Below, piece after piece: positions 62,829 to 64,000 of a DNA stretch of 64,000 bases. The notes below the pieces were generated by a model. The model was given only the letters and a program-made list of their open reading frames with translations. It had not been told where the DNA came from and did no database searches. The DNA comes from Maylandia zebra (Eukaryota > Chordata > Actinopteri > Cichliformes > Cichlidae), in NCBI RefSeq assembly GCF_041146795.1, contig NC_135177.1, positions 25,424,060-25,488,059 of the forward strand. The letters run 5' to 3'. Within the stretch, counting starts at the first letter, position 1; each line of letters begins with the position of its first letter. The translations under genes were made by a program, and so were the position numbers.

Positions 62829-64000
62829 GCGCACACTTAAAGAGTAAAATTGGGTTGGGTACGCATGTGCCAAGTGAGGAAACACTATAACAGGGAGCCG
62901 TCTGCACCGGGAGCCGGTCACAGACCGCAGCCTCTGGGCTGGGCACACAGCAGGAGGGAGGCAAAGAAGCCCCCCCAACCAGGCTGAGAGGACCCCCAGA
63001 GCCCCAGCAGCCACGGTCGATCACAGCCCCGGTGCAGAGAGCGCCCTCCTAGGAAACACTGGAGATATGACACAATAGGATATGTACAGGGTAAAATGAT
63101 AAAACAAATAAGAACGGGATACAATATAAATATAAATAGAGTAAGAAGATTAAAAAATTAATAAGAATAAAATCAATAAATATTAGGTAAAGCCTAAATT
63201 AATAATAGAATAACAGGATAGAATAAATAAGCATAAAATAAATAAACGCTAAGTAAAAGCTAAATTAAAAAGGTGGGTCTTGAGCCTGTTCCGGCAGGCC
63301 GTTCCACAGACAAGAACCATACCACTGAAAAGCTGCCTCTCCGTGAGTATGTGTCCTGACTTTAGGGACAATCAAAAGGCCAGTACCAGAGGACTTCAGG
63401 GTCCGCGAGGGTTCGTATGGTAAAAGCAGATCTGAGAGATAAGAAGGCCCAAGACCATTAAGACATTTAAAAACCAATAAAAGAACTTTAAAATCGATCC
63501 TGAAACACACGGGGAGCCAGTGCAGCGATTCTAAAACTGGTGTAATGTGGGCCCGCCCTCTGGTCTTCGTCAGCACACGAGCTGCCGAGTTTTGTAAAAG
63601 TTGTAAAGTTGAAATATTCTTTTTAGGAAGACCAGAGAGCAGGGCATTACAGTAATCAATGCGACTGGTAATAAAAGCATGCATCAACATCTCCGTGTTG
63701 GCCCGAGAGAGAATAGGGCGGACTCTGGCTATATTTTTTAGATGATAAAATCCAATTTTGGTTACATGTTTAATATGTGGGATAAAACCGAGCTCAGAGT
63801 CAAAAATAACACCCAGGTTTTTCACTTGTAGCGAAGGACATAGTGAAAATGCCTCTAATTTAGACAAGAGTTTCTCTCTCTGAGCCTCAGGACCGACGAT
63901 TAAAACTTCAGTTTTGTCCTGGTTAAGCTGTAAAAAGTTTTCTGACATCCAAGATCTTATATCTAAAATACAGTTAAAAAGGGCATCCATTGGTCTGGTG
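62595..64000 (-). mobile_element. L2-like LINE, continuing past the right edge
   Basis: The 3' end on the minus strand is the (TGAT)n tail at 62595-62627, followed by 'cactttgtgctacat' and 'aagcactttt'-type tail sequence. Positions 63990-63265 are an open 241-codon frame of the C-terminal reverse-transcriptase region: FLQLNQDKTEVLIVGPEAQR, VKNLGVIFDSELGF, SRIDYCNALLSGLPKKN, RGRAHITPVLESLHWLPV, CLNGLGPSYLSDLLLPYEP. The frame is intact to the window edge, so the copy is fairly recent. It lies upstream of the CEACAM5-like exons, inside or next to that gene. Confidence 0.88.
62768..62826. repeat. (C)n(CA)n tract in the LINE 3' UTR
   Basis: About 26 C followed by CA units. Long G or GT frames on the minus strand over this tract are artefacts. 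Confidence 0.95.

Noticed and set aside
62647..63124. Minus-strand frames with long Gly and Val-Cys runs
   Set aside because: They read through the C/CA tract in the 3' UTR of the LINE and are not genes.

Overview
This is vertebrate genomic DNA, most likely from a percomorph teleost (cichlid-like). The evidence is intron-rich coding sequence with GT-AG junctions, long CA/GT microsatellites, and typical fish repeats: Tc1-like elements, L2-, RTE- and jockey-type LINEs, and a hAT-type element with an 8-bp target duplication. Species was inferred from sequence character only; no database was searched.

Positions 4101-19575 (+) hold the 3' two thirds of a kainate receptor gene of the GRIK5 (GluK5/KA2) type. 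Nine exons join in frame into 623 codons plus a stop. They cover the S1 ligand-binding half, M1, the M2 pore loop, M3 with [10 protein letters not shown]2, M4 and a long arginine- then proline-rich tail. The amino-terminal-domain exons lie off the left edge. A decayed L2-like LINE occupies most of the 4.3-kb intron between the pore-loop exon and the M3 exon. A decayed Tc1 copy lies in the intron before the M4 exon.

Positions 24640-46000 hold a head-to-tail (+) array of related segments. The array contains one intact small Ig receptor gene (34421-35915, 189 aa: signal peptide, V domain, TM, short tail). It also contains one multiply broken copy (26130-27975), one copy without leader and V exons whose TM exon is split by a hAT insertion (41980-44220), and flank-only copies. 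Tc1, RTE and LINE insertions separate them.

Positions 48888-50686 (-) hold an inverted, intact paralogue (254 aa). It has the same exon plan plus a cytoplasmic exon with two ITIMs. Its V domain carries VTQ and TFPSGTFEG, motifs characteristic of the PVR/nectin/TIGIT family. The short-tailed (+) genes look like derivatives that lost the ITIM tail: a stop arose in the penultimate exon, and a remnant of the ITIM exon without its tyrosines is still visible downstream.

Positions 53673-62503 (-) hold CEACAM-like Ig sequences. There is one gene with leader, V, two C2-type exons and a tiny last exon but with a frameshift in the first C2 exon, a stray V-exon fragment, and alternating Ig exons of a second, decaying CEACAM5-like gene that has an L2-like LINE on its upstream side (62595-64000). 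In mammals GRIK5 lies close to the CEACAM cluster, so the GRIK5-CEACAM linkage here looks ancestral. The Ig genes probably act as cell-surface recognition and signalling molecules of leukocytes or epithelia; the ITIM gene would be inhibitory and the short-tailed gene its possible counterpart.
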